From: Thioalkalivibrio sp. ALJ16
GTDB lineage: Bacteria > Pseudomonadota > Gammaproteobacteria > Ectothiorhodospirales > Ectothiorhodospiraceae
DNA length: 64,000 nucleotides
Reading direction: 5' to 3'
Assembly (NCBI RefSeq): GCF_000377345.1
Contig: NZ_KB898037.1
Location: 1,412 to 65,411, forward strand
Part shown: in pieces, positions 52,175-62,479 of the stretch
Layout of the letters: every line of letters begins with the position of its first letter
Numbering within the stretch: position 1 is the first letter of the stretch
The notes under the pieces: generated by a model
The model's database searches: none
Seen by the model: only the letters and a program-made list of their open reading frames with translations
Told to the model about the DNA's origin: nothing
Translations under genes and position numbers: made by a program

Positions 52175-53209
52175 ATGCAATACCGCAAACTGGGACGCAC
52201 CGACATCGACGTCAGCCTGATCGGCCTGGGCACCATGACCTGGGGCGAGCAGAACACCGAGGCCGAGGCCCACGAGCAGCTGGACTACGCGCTCGGCCAG
52301 GGCGTGAACCTGATCGATGCCGCCGAGATGTACCCGGTGCCGCCGCGCGAGGAGACCCAGGGCCTGACCGAGACCTATATCGGCAACTGGCTGGCGAAGC
52401 GCGGCAACCGCGACCGCGTGGTGCTGGCCAGCAAGGTCGCCGGCCCCGGGATGATCGACTACCTGCGCGGCGGCCCGCAGCTGAACCGCGAACACATCGA
52501 GCAGACCCTGAACGACAGCCTGAAGCGTCTGCAGACCGACTACCTGGACCTCTACCAGGTCCACTGGCCGGCGCGCGCCACCAACTTCTTCGGCCAGCTC
52601 GGCTACGTCCACAAACCGGACGAGAGCGCGACTCCGATCGAGGAGACCGCGGCGGCGCTGAAGGCCGTGGTCGAGAGCGGCCGCGTGCGCACCATCGGCA
52701 TCTCCAACGAGACCCCGTGGGGATTCATGGAGTGGATCCGCGCCCATGACCGCGGCCTGTCCGAACGCATCGTCTCCATCCAGAACCCCTACAACCTGCT
52801 CAACCGCAGCTTCGAGGCGGGACTGGCCGAGATGGCCATCCGCGAGGAGGCCGGCCTGCTGGCCTATTCGCCGCTGGCCTTCGGCATGCTCTCCGGCAAG
52901 TACCTGGACGGGGCGAAGCCTGCGGGGGCCCGCCTGACGCTGTTCGAACGCTTCCAGCGCTACAGCAACGAATCCGGCCTGGCCGCGACGGCGGAGTACG
53001 CGCGCCTGGCGCACGAACATGGCCTGACCCCGTCGCAACTGGCACTGGCCTTCGTCAACCAGCAGCCGTTCGTGACCAGCAACCTGATCGGGGCGACCAC
53101 CATGGAGCAGCTGCGCGAGAACATCGCGACCGTCGACATCACCCTGTCCGATGCCGTGCTGGAGGCCATCGAGGCCATCCACGCCCGCTATACCTACCCC
53201 TGTCCGTAG
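52175..53209 (+). CDS. Aldo/keto reductase (Tas-like)
   Basis: 344 residues, NADPH-dependent reductase with a TIM barrel. LGRTDIDVSLIGLGTMTWGEQNTEAEAHEQLDYAL at the start; INLIDAAEMYP-type catalytic region (Asp and Tyr), VVLASKVAGPG with the catalytic Lys, YLDLYQVHWPAR with the His. Length and the long loop fit the Tas/YghZ branch. Substrate unknown. Confidence 0.9.
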   Translation: MQYRKLGRTDIDVSLIGLGTMTWGEQNTEAEAHEQLDYALGQGVNLIDAAEMYPVPPREETQGLTETYIGNWLAKRGNRDRVVLASKVAGPGMIDYLRGGPQLNREHIEQTLNDSLKRLQTDYLDLYQVHWPARATNFFGQLGYVHKPDESATPIEETAAALKAVVESGRVRTIGISNETPWGFMEWIRAHDRGLSERIVSIQNPYNLLNRSFEAGLAEMAIREEAGLLAYSPLAFGMLSGKYLDGAKPAGARLTLFERFQRYSNESGLAATAEYARLAHEHGLTPSQLALAFVNQQPFVTSNLIGATTMEQLRENIATVDITLSDAVLEAIEAIHARYTYPCP

Positions 53210-53220
53210 GACCACCGCCG

Positions 53221-54003
53221 GTGCACCTGATCGATACGCATGTCCACCTGGACCTGGACGCGTTCGATCCGGATCGCCCGGCGGTGCTGGACCGCGCCCG
53301 CGCCGCCGGGGTGCGGGAACTGGTCCTGCCCGGCGTCACCCGCGCGCGCTGGCCGGACCTCGACGCCCTTTACCAACAGCACACGGGTCTGCATGTCGCC
53401 TACGGCCTGCACCCGATCTTCCTGCAGGCACATGCGGACGCGGACCTCGACGCCCTGGAGGCCTGGCTGGATACGCACCCGGAGACCATCGCCATCGGCG
53501 AGATCGGGCTGGATGGCTACCAGGACGGACTGGACTGGGACCGGCAGTGGCGGTTCTACACGCGGCAACTGGCCATCGCCCGCGAACACGACCTGCCGGT
53601 GATCGTCCACAGCCGCCGGGCGCTGGACGCGGTGCTGAAGGGCCTGCGCGAGCACCCCGGCGTGACCGGCATCCTGCATGCCTTCATCGGCTCGCCGCAG
53701 CAGGCCCGGCAGGCCGCCGACCTTGGCTGCTGCCTGGGCATCGGCGGGCCGGTCACTTACGAACGGGCGAAACGACTGCACCGCGTCGTGCGCGAAGTCC
53801 CGCTGGAGGCCTTGGTCGTGGAGACCGATGCCCCGGACCAGCCACTGGCCGGGCACCAGGGCGAGCGCAACGAACCGATGATGACCGCCGAGGTAAACCG
53901 CCATCTGGCGCGCCTGCGGGACATCGACCCGGCCGAGATGGCTATAATCACGTCACAAAACGCACGCCGGGTCCTCCGGCTCCCAGGTGACCCGGAGTCA
54001 TGA
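53221..54003 (+). CDS. TatD-family metal-dependent hydrolase
   Basis: 260 residues from GTG 53221. HLIDTHVHLDLDAF gives the first two metal His; AIGEIGLDGYQ has the Glu; DLPVIVHSRRALDAV and GILHAFIGS supply further His; LVVETDAPDQP has the last Asp. Likely a DNase or related phosphodiesterase. Its end overlaps tcdA by 4 bases. Confidence 0.88.
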   Translation: MHLIDTHVHLDLDAFDPDRPAVLDRARAAGVRELVLPGVTRARWPDLDALYQQHTGLHVAYGLHPIFLQAHADADLDALEAWLDTHPETIAIGEIGLDGYQDGLDWDRQWRFYTRQLAIAREHDLPVIVHSRRALDAVLKGLREHPGVTGILHAFIGSPQQARQAADLGCCLGIGGPVTYERAKRLHRVVREVPLEALVVETDAPDQPLAGHQGERNEPMMTAEVNRHLARLRDIDPAEMAIITSQNARRVLRLPGDPES

Positions 54004-54734
54004 GCACACCTCACAACCCTTACAGCGAACGCACCGACCTGCTGCTGGGCGCGGACGTCACCGCAAGCCTGCGCGACCGGCACGTGTTCATTGCCGGCCT
54101 TGGCGGGGTTGGGAGCTACGCGGCCGAGGCGATCGCCCGTGCCGGCGTGGGACGCCTGACGCTTGCGGATCATGACGTGGTTGCGGCCTCCAACCTGAAC
54201 CGTCAGCTCGTTGCGCTGCGCTCCACCGTCGACCGCCCCAAGACCGAGATCATGACCAACCGGATCCATGACATCGATCCCGACATCGAGGTCACGGTGC
54301 GCCACGAGTTCCTGCAGCCCGATACCATCGCCGATCTGGTGCCGGAGGATGCCGACTTCGTCCTCGACGCGATCGACTCCATCGTCTGCAAGGCGGCCCT
54401 GGTGGCCACGGCACAGCAGCGCGGCCAGGCGGTGATCTCGAGCATGGGGGCCGGCGGCCGCATTGACCCCACCGGCGTGCGGGTGGGGCCGCTGTCGGGT
54501 ACCCGCGTATGCCCGCTGGCGCGCCAGATGCGCAAGCGCCTGCGACGCCTGGGTGCGCATCTCGACTACCCGGTGGTGTTTTCCATCGAACAGCCGCGCA
54601 AGGGCACCGAGCATCGCCCGGTCGACGGCGGCGGGCGCCCGCGCTCGGTCAACGGCACGATCTCCTACCTGCCCGCGATCTTCGGCCTGACCGCCGCCGG
54701 CCACGTGATCCAGACCCTGATCGCCCGCGCCTGA
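54000..54734 (+). CDS. tcdA: tRNA threonylcarbamoyladenosine dehydratase
   Basis: 244 residues. E1-like fold: HVFIAGLGGVGSYAAEAIARAGVGRLTLADHD binds ATP, ASNLNRQLVAL follows, and PRSVNGTISYLPAIFGLTAAGHVI is the conserved end. It cyclises t6A to ct6A in ANN-decoding tRNAs. Translationally coupled to the TatD gene. Confidence 0.92.
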   Translation: MSTPHNPYSERTDLLLGADVTASLRDRHVFIAGLGGVGSYAAEAIARAGVGRLTLADHDVVAASNLNRQLVALRSTVDRPKTEIMTNRIHDIDPDIEVTVRHEFLQPDTIADLVPEDADFVLDAIDSIVCKAALVATAQQRGQAVISSMGAGGRIDPTGVRVGPLSGTRVCPLARQMRKRLRRLGAHLDYPVVFSIEQPRKGTEHRPVDGGGRPRSVNGTISYLPAIFGLTAAGHVIQTLIARA

Positions 54735-54747
54735 CGCGGCGCAATCC

Positions 54748-55386
54748 TTAGTCGAACACGGCCTCGATGCGGGCCTGGATGTGCTGGTCGGCGTCCGGGC
54801 CGTACTGCGTGCTGGCCGGATCGAAGCGATCGCAGAAGGCGTAGGCGAACTTCAGGTCCTTCACGCCCAGGGCGCCGAACAGGCGCGCCTCGAAGGAGTG
54901 ATCCTCCGGCGTGTGGATCAGCGTGGGCCAGCCATCCTCCCCCGGTGCCAGCGCCGGGCCGAAGAACACCACCCCCGGCAGGTTTTTCAGGCGCAGGGCA
55001 CAGGTGCCCTCGGTCACCCCGGCCATCGGCAGGAAATCGATGGTGCGCGAAAGGCGCTGTTTGCGGTTGAAGGCGATGTCGATCTCGCCGCCGGCCGCGC
55101 GGATCGCCGGCGCCTCCGCCTCGAACGCCAGGGTCTCGAGCCCAGCCGCCCGCCAGGCCTCCAGGTCCTGCGCGCCATGGCGGCTGGGCAGGAAAAGGTA
55201 CGCGGGCTTGGTGATGGCCCGGATCGCCGCCAGCAGGGGTTCCGAATACGCCGGTGCGTTGACCAGGATCCCGCCCAGTTCGAGGTCGTCGATCAGCCAG
55301 ACCGCCGGCACGCCATCGCCGATGCGGTAAATGGTGCGGTCACGCAGTTCGACCAGGGGGGCGCTGATCACGGGTTCATTCGCCAT
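54748..55386 (-). CDS. Unknown protein, possibly metallo-beta-lactamase-like
   Basis: 212 residues from ATG (complement of 55384-55386). IYRIGDGVPAVWLIDDLELGGILVNAP and PAYLFLPSRHGAQDLEAW hint at a metallo-beta-lactamase-type sandwich, but the HxHxDH metal motif is missing, so catalysis of that type is doubtful. It overlaps the plsC start region by 11 bases. Function not assigned. Confidence 0.65.
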   Translation of the reverse strand: MANEPVISAPLVELRDRTIYRIGDGVPAVWLIDDLELGGILVNAPAYSEPLLAAIRAITKPAYLFLPSRHGAQDLEAWRAAGLETLAFEAEAPAIRAAGGEIDIAFNRKQRLSRTIDFLPMAGVTEGTCALRLKNLPGVVFFGPALAPGEDGWPTLIHTPEDHSFEARLFGALGVKDLKFAYAFCDRFDPASTQYGPDADQHIQARIEAVFD

Positions 55387-56131
55387 GCGTTTGCTCCGAT
55401 GACTGCCGGGCGGGACGCGGTTCGATCCCGGCCATGGTGCTCTCGATCCATTGCTCGGCCTCGCCAAGGACCTCCACCGGCTTGCGCCCGGCGGTCTCGA
55501 GCGGCGGTCCGATCACCACCTCGATGGTGCCGGGGTAGCGCCGGAGGCCCTTTTTCGGCCAGAAGCTGCCGCTATTGAGCGCCACCGGCAGCACCGGATA
55601 ACCGGTGCGCACCGCCAGCATCGCGCCGCCCTGGCGGTAGCGGCCGTGCTCGCCCGGGGCCACGCGCGTGCCCTCGGGGAAGACGATCACCCAACGTCCC
55701 TGGTCAAGGCGCTGCTGGCCCTCCGCGACCAGGTTCTCCAGCGTCTGCCGCCCACCTTCGCGGTCGATCGGGACCGGGTCCAGCATGGACAGCGCCCAGC
55801 CAAACAGGGGGATGCGCATCAGCTCGCGCTTGAGCACCCAGGTCTGCATCGGAAAGATCGCCACAAAGGCGATCGTCTCCCACGCGGACTGGTGCTTGGA
55901 CAGCACCACATGCGGCCGCGAGGGGTCGATGTGCTCGGCGCCGCGCACCCGGTAGTCCACGCCGCAGGTGATGCGCAGCCACCAGATATTGAAGTGGCCC
56001 CACTGGGTCAGCACCCGGTAGCGCGCCGGGCGCGTAAGCGGCCAGATCAGCGGCGGCACCAGCAGGCCGAAGACCAGCGTGGAGCCGATGAACCCCAGCT
56101 GGAACAGCAGGCCACGGATCAGGGGAAGCAT
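55376..56131 (-). CDS. plsC: 1-acyl-glycerol-3-phosphate acyltransferase
   Basis: 251 residues. N-terminal helix (LLFQLGFIGSTLVFGLLVPPLIWPL), the catalytic NHxxxxD-type motif as SKHQSAWETIAF (His with Trp-Glu in place of the more usual Asp context), and VFPEGTRVAPGEHGRYRQGG, the phosphate-binding motif. It makes phosphatidic acid at the inner membrane. It follows glyS by 9 bases. Confidence 0.88.
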   Translation of the reverse strand: MLPLIRGLLFQLGFIGSTLVFGLLVPPLIWPLTRPARYRVLTQWGHFNIWWLRITCGVDYRVRGAEHIDPSRPHVVLSKHQSAWETIAFVAIFPMQTWVLKRELMRIPLFGWALSMLDPVPIDREGGRQTLENLVAEGQQRLDQGRWVIVFPEGTRVAPGEHGRYRQGGAMLAVRTGYPVLPVALNSGSFWPKKGLRRYPGTIEVVIGPPLETAGRKPVEVLGEAEQWIESTMAGIEPRPARQSSEQTHGE

Positions 56132-56140
56132 GCGGCGACG

Positions 56141-58222
56141 CTAGCCCGTGGCCAGGCGGCCGATGTCGGCCACGGTCTCGAAGGCGCGGCGCAGCTCGCG
56201 CAGCAGGGCGAGGCGGTTGCGCCGCTCGGCGGCATCCTCGGCCATCACCATCACCTGGTCGAAGAAGGTATCCACCCGATCACGCAGGCCCGCCAGCTCG
56301 CCCAGGGCGTGCAGGTAGTCGCCATCGGCCACGGCCTGCTCGACGCCGGGACGCACCGCCTGCAGGCCCTGGTAGAGCTGACGCTCCTCCTCCAGCGCCA
56401 GGGCCTCCGGGTCGAGGTCAGCCTCGGCCTCCTCGCCGGCCTTGCGCAGCAGGTTGTGGATGCGCTTGTTCGCCGCGGCCAGGGCCTCGGCCTCCGGGCG
56501 CTCGCGGAACAGGCTGACCGCGCGCACCCGGCGGACGAAGTCCAGCGGGGTATCGGGCGCGACCGCGGCCACCGCCTCGATGGTCTCGTGCGCCTGGCCC
56601 TGCTCCAGCAGGTAGCCACGCAGGCGCTCCAGGATGTACTCGCGTACCGGCTCCACCGCCTGGTCGGCCTCCGGCACCCGTTCGCGGATCGGCTCGGCCG
56701 CCGCCTGCAGCAGCGGGGTCAGGGCCAGCGGCAGCTCGCGCTCGACCAGGATGCGCACCAGCCCCAGCGCAGCGCGGCGCAGGGCGAACGGGTCCTTGGT
56801 GCCGGTGGGCTGCTTGCCGATCGCGAAGATCCCGACCAGCGTATCCAGCCGGTCCGCCAGCGCCAGGGCCTGGGCCAGCGGGACGTCCGGCAGTTCCGAG
56901 CCGGACTGGCGCGGCCAGTAGTGCTGCTCGATCGCGGCCGCGACCGCGTCGTCCTCGCGGTCGTGCAGGGCGTAGTAGCGGCCCATCGTGCCCTGCAGTT
57001 CGGTGAACTCGAACACCATCTGGGTCACGAGATCACACTTGGCCAGGCGCGCGGCGCGCGCGGCCAGCCCGGCATCCAGCCCCATCAAGCCGGCCAGGCG
57101 CTGCATCAGGGCCTCCAGCCGCACGGACTTGTCGCGCAGCGTGCCCAGGCGCTTCTCGAACACCACGGAGTCCAGCGCGTCCAGCCGTTCCTCCAGGCGC
57201 TTCTTGCGGTCCTGCTGCCAGAAGAACTCGGCATCGGCGAAGCGCGGGCGCAGCACGCGCTCGTTGCCGTCACGCACTGCGTGCGGGTCGCGCGACTCGA
57301 TGTTGCTGATCACGATGAAGTGCGGCTGCATGCGCCCGGCCTCGTCGACCACCGGGAAGTATTTCTGGTTGTCCTGCATGGTGGAGATCAGCGCCTCCTG
57401 CGGGACATCCAGGAAACGCGGATCGAAGCCGCCGGTCAGGGCCACCGGCCACTCCACCAGTGCGGTCACCTCGTCCAGCAGATCGGCATCGACCAGCGCG
57501 CGCCCGTCCAGGGCCCTGGCCTGCTCGTGTACCTGGGCCAGGATGTTCTCGCGCCGCGCCTCGAACGACGGCTCGACAAAACCGGGGCTGCGCAGCCGGT
57601 CGGCGTAGTCGTTGCCGCGCTTCAGCTCCAGCGCGCCGGGCTGATGGAAGCGGTGGCCGTGGGTGGCCCGTCCGGAGGTCTGCTCCAGCACCGTCATCTC
57701 CAGCACCTCGGTCCCGTGCAGGACGACCAGCCAGTGCGCGGGGCGCACGAATTCGGTGCGGCTGCTGCCCCAGCGCATGCGCTTGGGCGTGGGCAGGGCC
57801 TCCAGCGCGGCCTCCAGCATCTCCGGCAGCAGCTCGCCGAGGGCGCGCCCCGGCTGCATCTGGCGGAAGACCAGGTATTCGCCCTTGTCGGTGGTCTCGC
57901 GTTCCAGGCGCTCGACCTCCACGCCGCAGGAGCGGGCAAAGCCCAGCACCGCTTTGGTCGGCTCGCCAGCGGCGTCGAAGGCGGCGGCCACGGCCGGGCC
58001 GCGACGCTCCTGCAACTGGTCCGGCTGCTGCCCCGGGACGTCCGGGAACAGCACCGCCAGCCGGCGCGGGGTGGCGAAGGCCTCGGGCGCGCCCGGTTCC
58101 AGCCCGGCCTCGCGCAGGCGGGTGGCCAGGCCATCGGCCAGGGCGTCACGCAGGCGCGGCAGGGCGGTGGGGGGCAGCTCCTCGGTGCCGAGTTCGATCA
58201 GGAGTTCGCGGGCTTCAGCCAT
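56141..58222 (-). CDS. glyS: Glycyl-tRNA synthetase beta subunit
   Basis: 693 residues. ELLIELGTEELPPTALPRLRDAL is the classic start; ISTMQDNQKYFPVVD and FADAEFFWQQDRKKRLEERL are well-conserved beta-subunit segments. A C-terminal DALR-like anticodon domain follows. Full length. It lies 61 bases after glyQ in the same direction. Confidence 0.95.
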   Translation of the reverse strand: MAEARELLIELGTEELPPTALPRLRDALADGLATRLREAGLEPGAPEAFATPRRLAVLFPDVPGQQPDQLQERRGPAVAAAFDAAGEPTKAVLGFARSCGVEVERLERETTDKGEYLVFRQMQPGRALGELLPEMLEAALEALPTPKRMRWGSSRTEFVRPAHWLVVLHGTEVLEMTVLEQTSGRATHGHRFHQPGALELKRGNDYADRLRSPGFVEPSFEARRENILAQVHEQARALDGRALVDADLLDEVTALVEWPVALTGGFDPRFLDVPQEALISTMQDNQKYFPVVDEAGRMQPHFIVISNIESRDPHAVRDGNERVLRPRFADAEFFWQQDRKKRLEERLDALDSVVFEKRLGTLRDKSVRLEALMQRLAGLMGLDAGLAARAARLAKCDLVTQMVFEFTELQGTMGRYYALHDREDDAVAAAIEQHYWPRQSGSELPDVPLAQALALADRLDTLVGIFAIGKQPTGTKDPFALRRAALGLVRILVERELPLALTPLLQAAAEPIRERVPEADQAVEPVREYILERLRGYLLEQGQAHETIEAVAAVAPDTPLDFVRRVRAVSLFRERPEAEALAAANKRIHNLLRKAGEEAEADLDPEALALEEERQLYQGLQAVRPGVEQAVADGDYLHALGELAGLRDRVDTFFDQVMVMAEDAAERRNRLALLRELRRAFETVADIGRLATG

Positions 58223-58283
58223 GTCGGGTCCGTGTCGGGTCCATCACGACCGCACGCAAGGGCGCGCGATCCGGAAAATAGGT

Positions 58284-59228
58284 TCAGGCGGCGTCGGGCT
58301 TGTTGGTGTCGTCGTCGGCGCATAGGGGGAAGCCCAGGGCCTCGCGCGACTCGTAGTACTTCTGCGCGACGTTTCGCGACAGTTCACGCACGCGCAGGAT
58401 GTAGCGCTGGCGCTCGGTGACCGAGATCGCGCCGCGCGCATCCAGCAGGTTGAAGCTGTGCGAGGCGCGCAGCATCTGTTCGTAGGCCGGCAGCGGCAGG
58501 CCCAGTTCGATCATCCGATCGCTCTCGGTCGCGTGCTGGTCGAAGGCGGCGAACAGGGCATCGCGATCGGCGTGCTCGAAGTTGTAGGTGGACTGCTCCA
58601 CCTCGTTCTGGTGATAGACGTCGCCGTAGGTCACCGGGCGACCGTCCGGGCCGACGGTCCAGACCAGGTCGAATACGCTCTCCACCCCCTGCAGGTACAT
58701 CGCCAGGCGCTCCAGCCCGTAGGTGATTTCGCCGGACACCGGGTGGCAGTCCAGCCCGCCCACCTGCTGGAAGTAGGTGAACTGGGTGACCTCCATGCCG
58801 TTCAGCCAGATCTCCCAGCCCAGCCCCCAGGCGCCAAGGGTCGGGGACTCCCAGTTGTCCTCGACGAAACGCACATCGTGGGTGAGCGTGTCGAAGCCCA
58901 GGGCCTCCAGGGAGCCGAGGTAGAGGTCCTGGATGTCCGGCGGCGACGGCTTCAGCAGCACCTGGAACTGGTAGTAGTGCTGCAGGCGGTTGGGGTTGTC
59001 GCCGTAGCGCCCGTCGGTGGGGCGGCGACTGGGCTGCACGTAGGCCGCGCGCCACGGCTCCGGCCCGATCGAGCGCAGGAAGGTCGCCGGATGGAAGGTG
59101 CCGGCCCCCATCTCCATGTCGTAGGGCTGCAGGACCACGCAGCCGTGGTCGTTCCAGTAATCCTGCAGTCGCCGGATCAGGTCCTGGAAGGTGGGGCTGC
59201 TGCTGGACGGGGTGCGTTCGTGCGCCAT
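58284..59228 (-). CDS. glyQ: Glycyl-tRNA synthetase alpha subunit
   Basis: 314 residues from ATG (complement of 59226-59228); the frame extends upstream but without family features. [39 protein letters not shown] and [29 protein letters not shown] are highly conserved. It forms the alpha2-beta2 enzyme with GlyS. Confidence 0.95.
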   Translation of the reverse strand: MAHERTPSSSSPTFQDLIRRLQDYWNDHGCVVLQPYDMEMGAGTFHPATFLRSIGPEPWRAAYVQPSRRPTDGRYGDNPNRLQHYYQFQVLLKPSPPDIQDLYLGSLEALGFDTLTHDVRFVEDNWESPTLGAWGLGWEIWLNGMEVTQFTYFQQVGGLDCHPVSGEITYGLERLAMYLQGVESVFDLVWTVGPDGRPVTYGDVYHQNEVEQSTYNFEHADRDALFAAFDQHATESDRMIELGLPLPAYEQMLRASHSFNLLDARGAISVTERQRYILRVRELSRNVAQKYYESREALGFPLCADDDTNKPDAA

Positions 59229-59392
59229 GCGGGATCCCGGGTCAGGGCAAAGCGGACAGTATATCGGCCGGGCTCCGGCTGCGGCCACCGCCAGGGCGGT
59301 ACGAAGGCCCATGGCGCGTCCTTCGCCAACCCGTATGCCCCACTTAACGGCAGACCGTTTGCGCCGGGCGGGAAGGCGCCCATACTGGGGGC

Positions 59393-60616
59393 TTGATCCG
59401 GTTCGGGAGAGCGGCCCTGAGCGAGCCCTACACCAATTCGGGACCGACGGAGACCACGGAGAACGGCCAACGCTACCGTGCCACGCGCCGGGTGACGCTG
59501 GTGGGCGCGACCGTGAACAGTTTCCTGGCCGTCGCCCAGCTGCTCAGCGGCTGGCTGCTGAACTCGCAGGCGCTGGTCGCGGACGGCGTGCATACGCTGT
59601 CGGACCTGGTCACCGACGGTGTCGTGCTGTTCGCCGCGCGCAAGGCCGCGGCGTCCCCCGACCAGGACCATCCGTACGGCCATGCCCGCATCGAGACCCT
59701 GGCGACGGTCATCGTCGGGGTCTTTCTGGCCCTGGCGGGCCTGGGGATCGCCTGGGCAGCCGGCAACCGGCTGGTCGATCCCGAGGCCATGACCGGTCCG
59801 GCGAATATGGCGATCTTTTTTGCCGCGCTGACCCTGGTCGCGAAGGAGGGCCTGTACCAGTACACCCACCGGGTGGCGAAGCGCCTGCGCTCGCGGATGC
59901 TGGATGCCAATGCCTGGCACCACCGCACCGATGCGATCTCGTCGCTGTTCGTGCTGGCCGGTGTGGGCGCGGCGGTGGCCGGCTTCCCGTGGGCGGACGC
60001 CCTGGCGGCGCTGATCGTCGCGCTGTTCATCCTGCATATCGCCGGGCGCCTGATCGTGCACGCCGCGGCGGAGCTGATCGACACCGCGCTGGAGCCGGAG
60101 AAGGTGGATCGCATTCACCGCACCATCCTGGACGTGCCCGGGGTGAAGGATGCGCACATGCTGCGCACCCGGCGCCACGGCAGCGACGTGGTGGCCGATG
60201 TGCACATCCAGGTCGCGCCGATGATCTCGGTCTCCGAGGGCCATCGCATCGCCGATGCGGTGTTCCATTCGGTGACCGACGAGCATGACCGGGTCAACGA
60301 CATCACGGTGCACGTAGACCCGGAGAATGACGCGGACCAGGCTCGCAGCTCATCCCTGCCGCTGCGCCCGGCCCTGGTGGAGGCCCTGCGCGAGGCATGG
60401 GCTGATGTCCCGGAACTGGACGCGATCGAGCATGTGTCCCTGCACTACCTTGGCGGCCGAGTTCACATGACGATCACCCTGCGCCTGGACCCGGCGACCG
60501 GTCCGGCCGACCTCCATGCGCGCACCCGCGAACTGGCCGATCGGCTGCAGCGCCACTCGGGGGTAGGCGACATGCTGGGCGAAGTAACGCTACTCTATCG
60601 TCCGTGCACCCATTAA
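59393..60616 (+). CDS. Cation diffusion facilitator transporter
   Basis: 407 residues from TTG 59393 (tentative). Six helices with the metal sites [20 protein letters not shown] and [14 protein letters not shown] (HxxxD), and [21 protein letters not shown] between them. The cytoplasmic C-terminal domain is followed by an extra ~100 residues that look like a second, similar domain, longer than the ~300 residues usual for CDF. Exports zinc, iron or similar divalent ions; the ion cannot be told. Its last codons overlap an NtrC site of glnA. Confidence 0.87.
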   Translation: MIRFGRAALSEPYTNSGPTETTENGQRYRATRRVTLVGATVNSFLAVAQLLSGWLLNSQALVADGVHTLSDLVTDGVVLFAARKAAASPDQDHPYGHARIETLATVIVGVFLALAGLGIAWAAGNRLVDPEAMTGPANMAIFFAALTLVAKEGLYQYTHRVAKRLRSRMLDANAWHHRTDAISSLFVLAGVGAAVAGFPWADALAALIVALFILHIAGRLIVHAAAELIDTALEPEKVDRIHRTILDVPGVKDAHMLRTRRHGSDVVADVHIQVAPMISVSEGHRIADAVFHSVTDEHDRVNDITVHVDPENDADQARSSSLPLRPALVEALREAWADVPELDAIEHVSLHYLGGRVHMTITLRLDPATGPADLHARTRELADRLQRHSGVGDMLGEVTLLYRPCTH

Positions 60617-60752
60617 GTGCACGGGTAGCATTTATGCACTTATTTCGTGCACCACAGGCACCAAATCAGTGCACATAGACGGCGAAAGGCGGCGACAGTT
60701 GCCCGTTTTTCGCGCGCCGGCGCCGTTCCGTCCGCATGGCACGAAGCCTGCA
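60605..60752 (+). promoter_or_regulatory. NtrC enhancer sites and sigma-54 promoter of glnA
   Basis: Three NtrC-type 17-base sites lie in tandem: TGCACCCATTAAGTGCA (60605-60621), TGCACTTATTTCGTGCA (60635-60651) and GGCACCAAATCAGTGCA (60657-60673, one end base off). Then TGGCACGAAGCCTGCA (60737-60752) fits the sigma-54 -24/-12 consensus with GG and GC exactly 10 bases apart. This gives nitrogen-starvation control of glnA. Confidence 0.88.
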
Positions 60753-60834
60753 TAGGATACCGCGATGCCGCGCAGGATCACGCTGATCCGGCCGGCGACC
60801 ATTGAAGATGCAAGTCAAGACCAAGGAGATCCCC

Positions 60835-62244
60835 ATGTCCGCAGCCGAAGTGCTGAAGCAGATCAAGGAAAAGGAAGTGCGCTTTATCGACTTCCGCTTC
60901 ACCGACTCCAAGGGCAAGGAACAGCATGTGACTGTGCCGGCCCACGAGATCGAGGAAGAGACCTTCGAAGAAGGCAAGATGTTCGACGGCTCGTCCATCT
61001 CGGGCTGGAAGGGCATCAACGAGTCCGACATGATCCTGATGCCGGATGCCGAGTCCGCGGTCATGGACCCGTTCTTCGAAGACCTGACCATGAACATCCG
61101 CTGCGATGTGGTCGAGCCGGCCACCATGCAGGGCTACGACCGCTGCCCGCGCTCCCTGGCGCGCCGCGCCGAGGCCTACCTGCAGAGCACCGGCATCGCC
61201 GACACCGCGCTGTTCGGCCCGGAAAACGAATTCTTCGTGTTCGACGACGTGAAGTGGGGCTCCAGCCTGTCCGGCTCCTACTGCCGCGTGGACTCCGAAG
61301 AGGCCTCCTGGAACTCCGAGCGCGTCTATGAGGACGGCAACATCGGTCACCGTCCGGGCGTGAAGGGCGGCTACTTCCCGGTGCCGCCGGTCGACAGCCT
61401 GCATGACCTGCGCTCCACCATGTGCGAAGTAATGACCGAGATGGGCCTGGTCACCGAGGTACACCACCACGAAGTGGCGACTGCCGGCCAGTGCGAGATC
61501 GGCGTCGGTGCCGCGACCCTGACCCAGAAGGCCGACGAGGTGCAGATCCTGAAGTACGTGGTGCAGAACGTGGCCCACATCCACGGCAAGACCGCGACCT
61601 TCATGCCCAAGCCCATCGTTGGCGACAACGGTTCCGGCATGCACGTGCACCAGTCGCTCTCGAAAGACGGCAAGAACCTGTTCTCCGGCGACCTGTACGG
61701 CGGCCTGTCCGAGACCGCGCTGTACTACATCGGCGGCATCATCAAGCACGCCCGTGCGCTGAATGCCTTCACCAACCCGTCCACCAACAGCTACAAGCGT
61801 CTGGTGCCGGGCTTCGAGGCTCCGGTCATGCTGGCCTACTCCGCCCGCAACCGCTCCGCCTCGCTGCGTATCCCGTTCGTGATGAACCCGAAGGCCCGCC
61901 GCATCGAGCTGCGCTTCCCGGATTCCACCGCGAACCCCTACCTGGCCTTCGCCGCGATGCTGATGGCCGGCCTGGACGGCATCCAGAACAAGATCCACCC
62001 GGGCGAGGCGATGGACAAGAACCTCTACGACCTGCCGCCGGAAGAGGAAAAGGGCATCCCGCAGGTCTGCCATTCGCTGGACCAGGCGCTGGAAGCCCTG
62101 AACCAGGATCGCGAGTTCCTGACCCAGGGCGGCGTGTTCACCGACGACATGATCGATGCCTACATCGACCTGAAGATGGAAGACGTCACGCAGATGCGCA
62201 TGACCACCCATCCGATCGAGTTCGACATGTACTACAGCCTGTAA
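60835..62244 (+). CDS. glnA: Glutamine synthetase type I
   Basis: 469 residues from ATG 60835, with AAGGAGAT upstream. [57 protein letters not shown] and [22 protein letters not shown] are all family signatures. The adenylylation Tyr lies in NLYDLPPEE near the C-terminus, so activity is controlled by GlnE in the usual way. It assimilates ammonium. Confidence 0.97.
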   Translation: MSAAEVLKQIKEKEVRFIDFRFTDSKGKEQHVTVPAHEIEEETFEEGKMFDGSSISGWKGINESDMILMPDAESAVMDPFFEDLTMNIRCDVVEPATMQGYDRCPRSLARRAEAYLQSTGIADTALFGPENEFFVFDDVKWGSSLSGSYCRVDSEEASWNSERVYEDGNIGHRPGVKGGYFPVPPVDSLHDLRSTMCEVMTEMGLVTEVHHHEVATAGQCEIGVGAATLTQKADEVQILKYVVQNVAHIHGKTATFMPKPIVGDNGSGMHVHQSLSKDGKNLFSGDLYGGLSETALYYIGGIIKHARALNAFTNPSTNSYKRLVPGFEAPVMLAYSARNRSASLRIPFVMNPKARRIELRFPDSTANPYLAFAAMLMAGLDGIQNKIHPGEAMDKNLYDLPPEEEKGIPQVCHSLDQALEALNQDREFLTQGGVFTDDMIDAYIDLKMEDVTQMRMTTHPIEFDMYYSL

Positions 62245-62283
62245 GGCGCCCGCTTCCGGCCCCTCGGGGCCGCGAGGCCATCC

Positions 62284-62318
62284 GCCGCCGCGCCCTCTCC
62301 GGGGCCGGCGGCTTTTTT
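62284..62318 (+). terminator. Terminator after glnA
   Basis: GCCGCCG (62284-62290) pairs with CGGCGGC (62306-62312), followed by TTTTTT. Confidence 0.85.
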
Positions 62319-62374
62319 GTGCCCGTTGGACCGCCTACCGCGGACCCCATACGCGGCGGCCGCGCGAAATAGAT

Positions 62375-62440
62375 GGGCCTCGCGCATCCGGAGGATGCGC
62401 GAGGCCCAAAGAAAAGGGCCAGCAGTGAAACTACTGGCCC
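62375..62440 (-). terminator. Two hairpins ending the sox transcript
   Basis: Read leftward, GGGCCAG-type arms (62416-62440, about 11 pairs with one mismatch) form a hairpin followed by CTTTTCTTT, a terminator for soxA. Next to it, GGGCCTCGCGCATCC (62375-62389) and its perfect reverse complement (62393-62407) form a 15-pair hairpin with loop GGA. Together they separate glnA from the convergent sox genes. Confidence 0.75.
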
Positions 62441-62479
62441 AAGTACCCGTGCCGGGGTTGCGGCTTCCCTGCCAGGAGG

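Noticed and set aside
55451-58420. 989-codon frame opposite plsC and glyS
   Set aside because: It covers two well-recognised genes on the other strand and has the low-complexity composition of a shadow.
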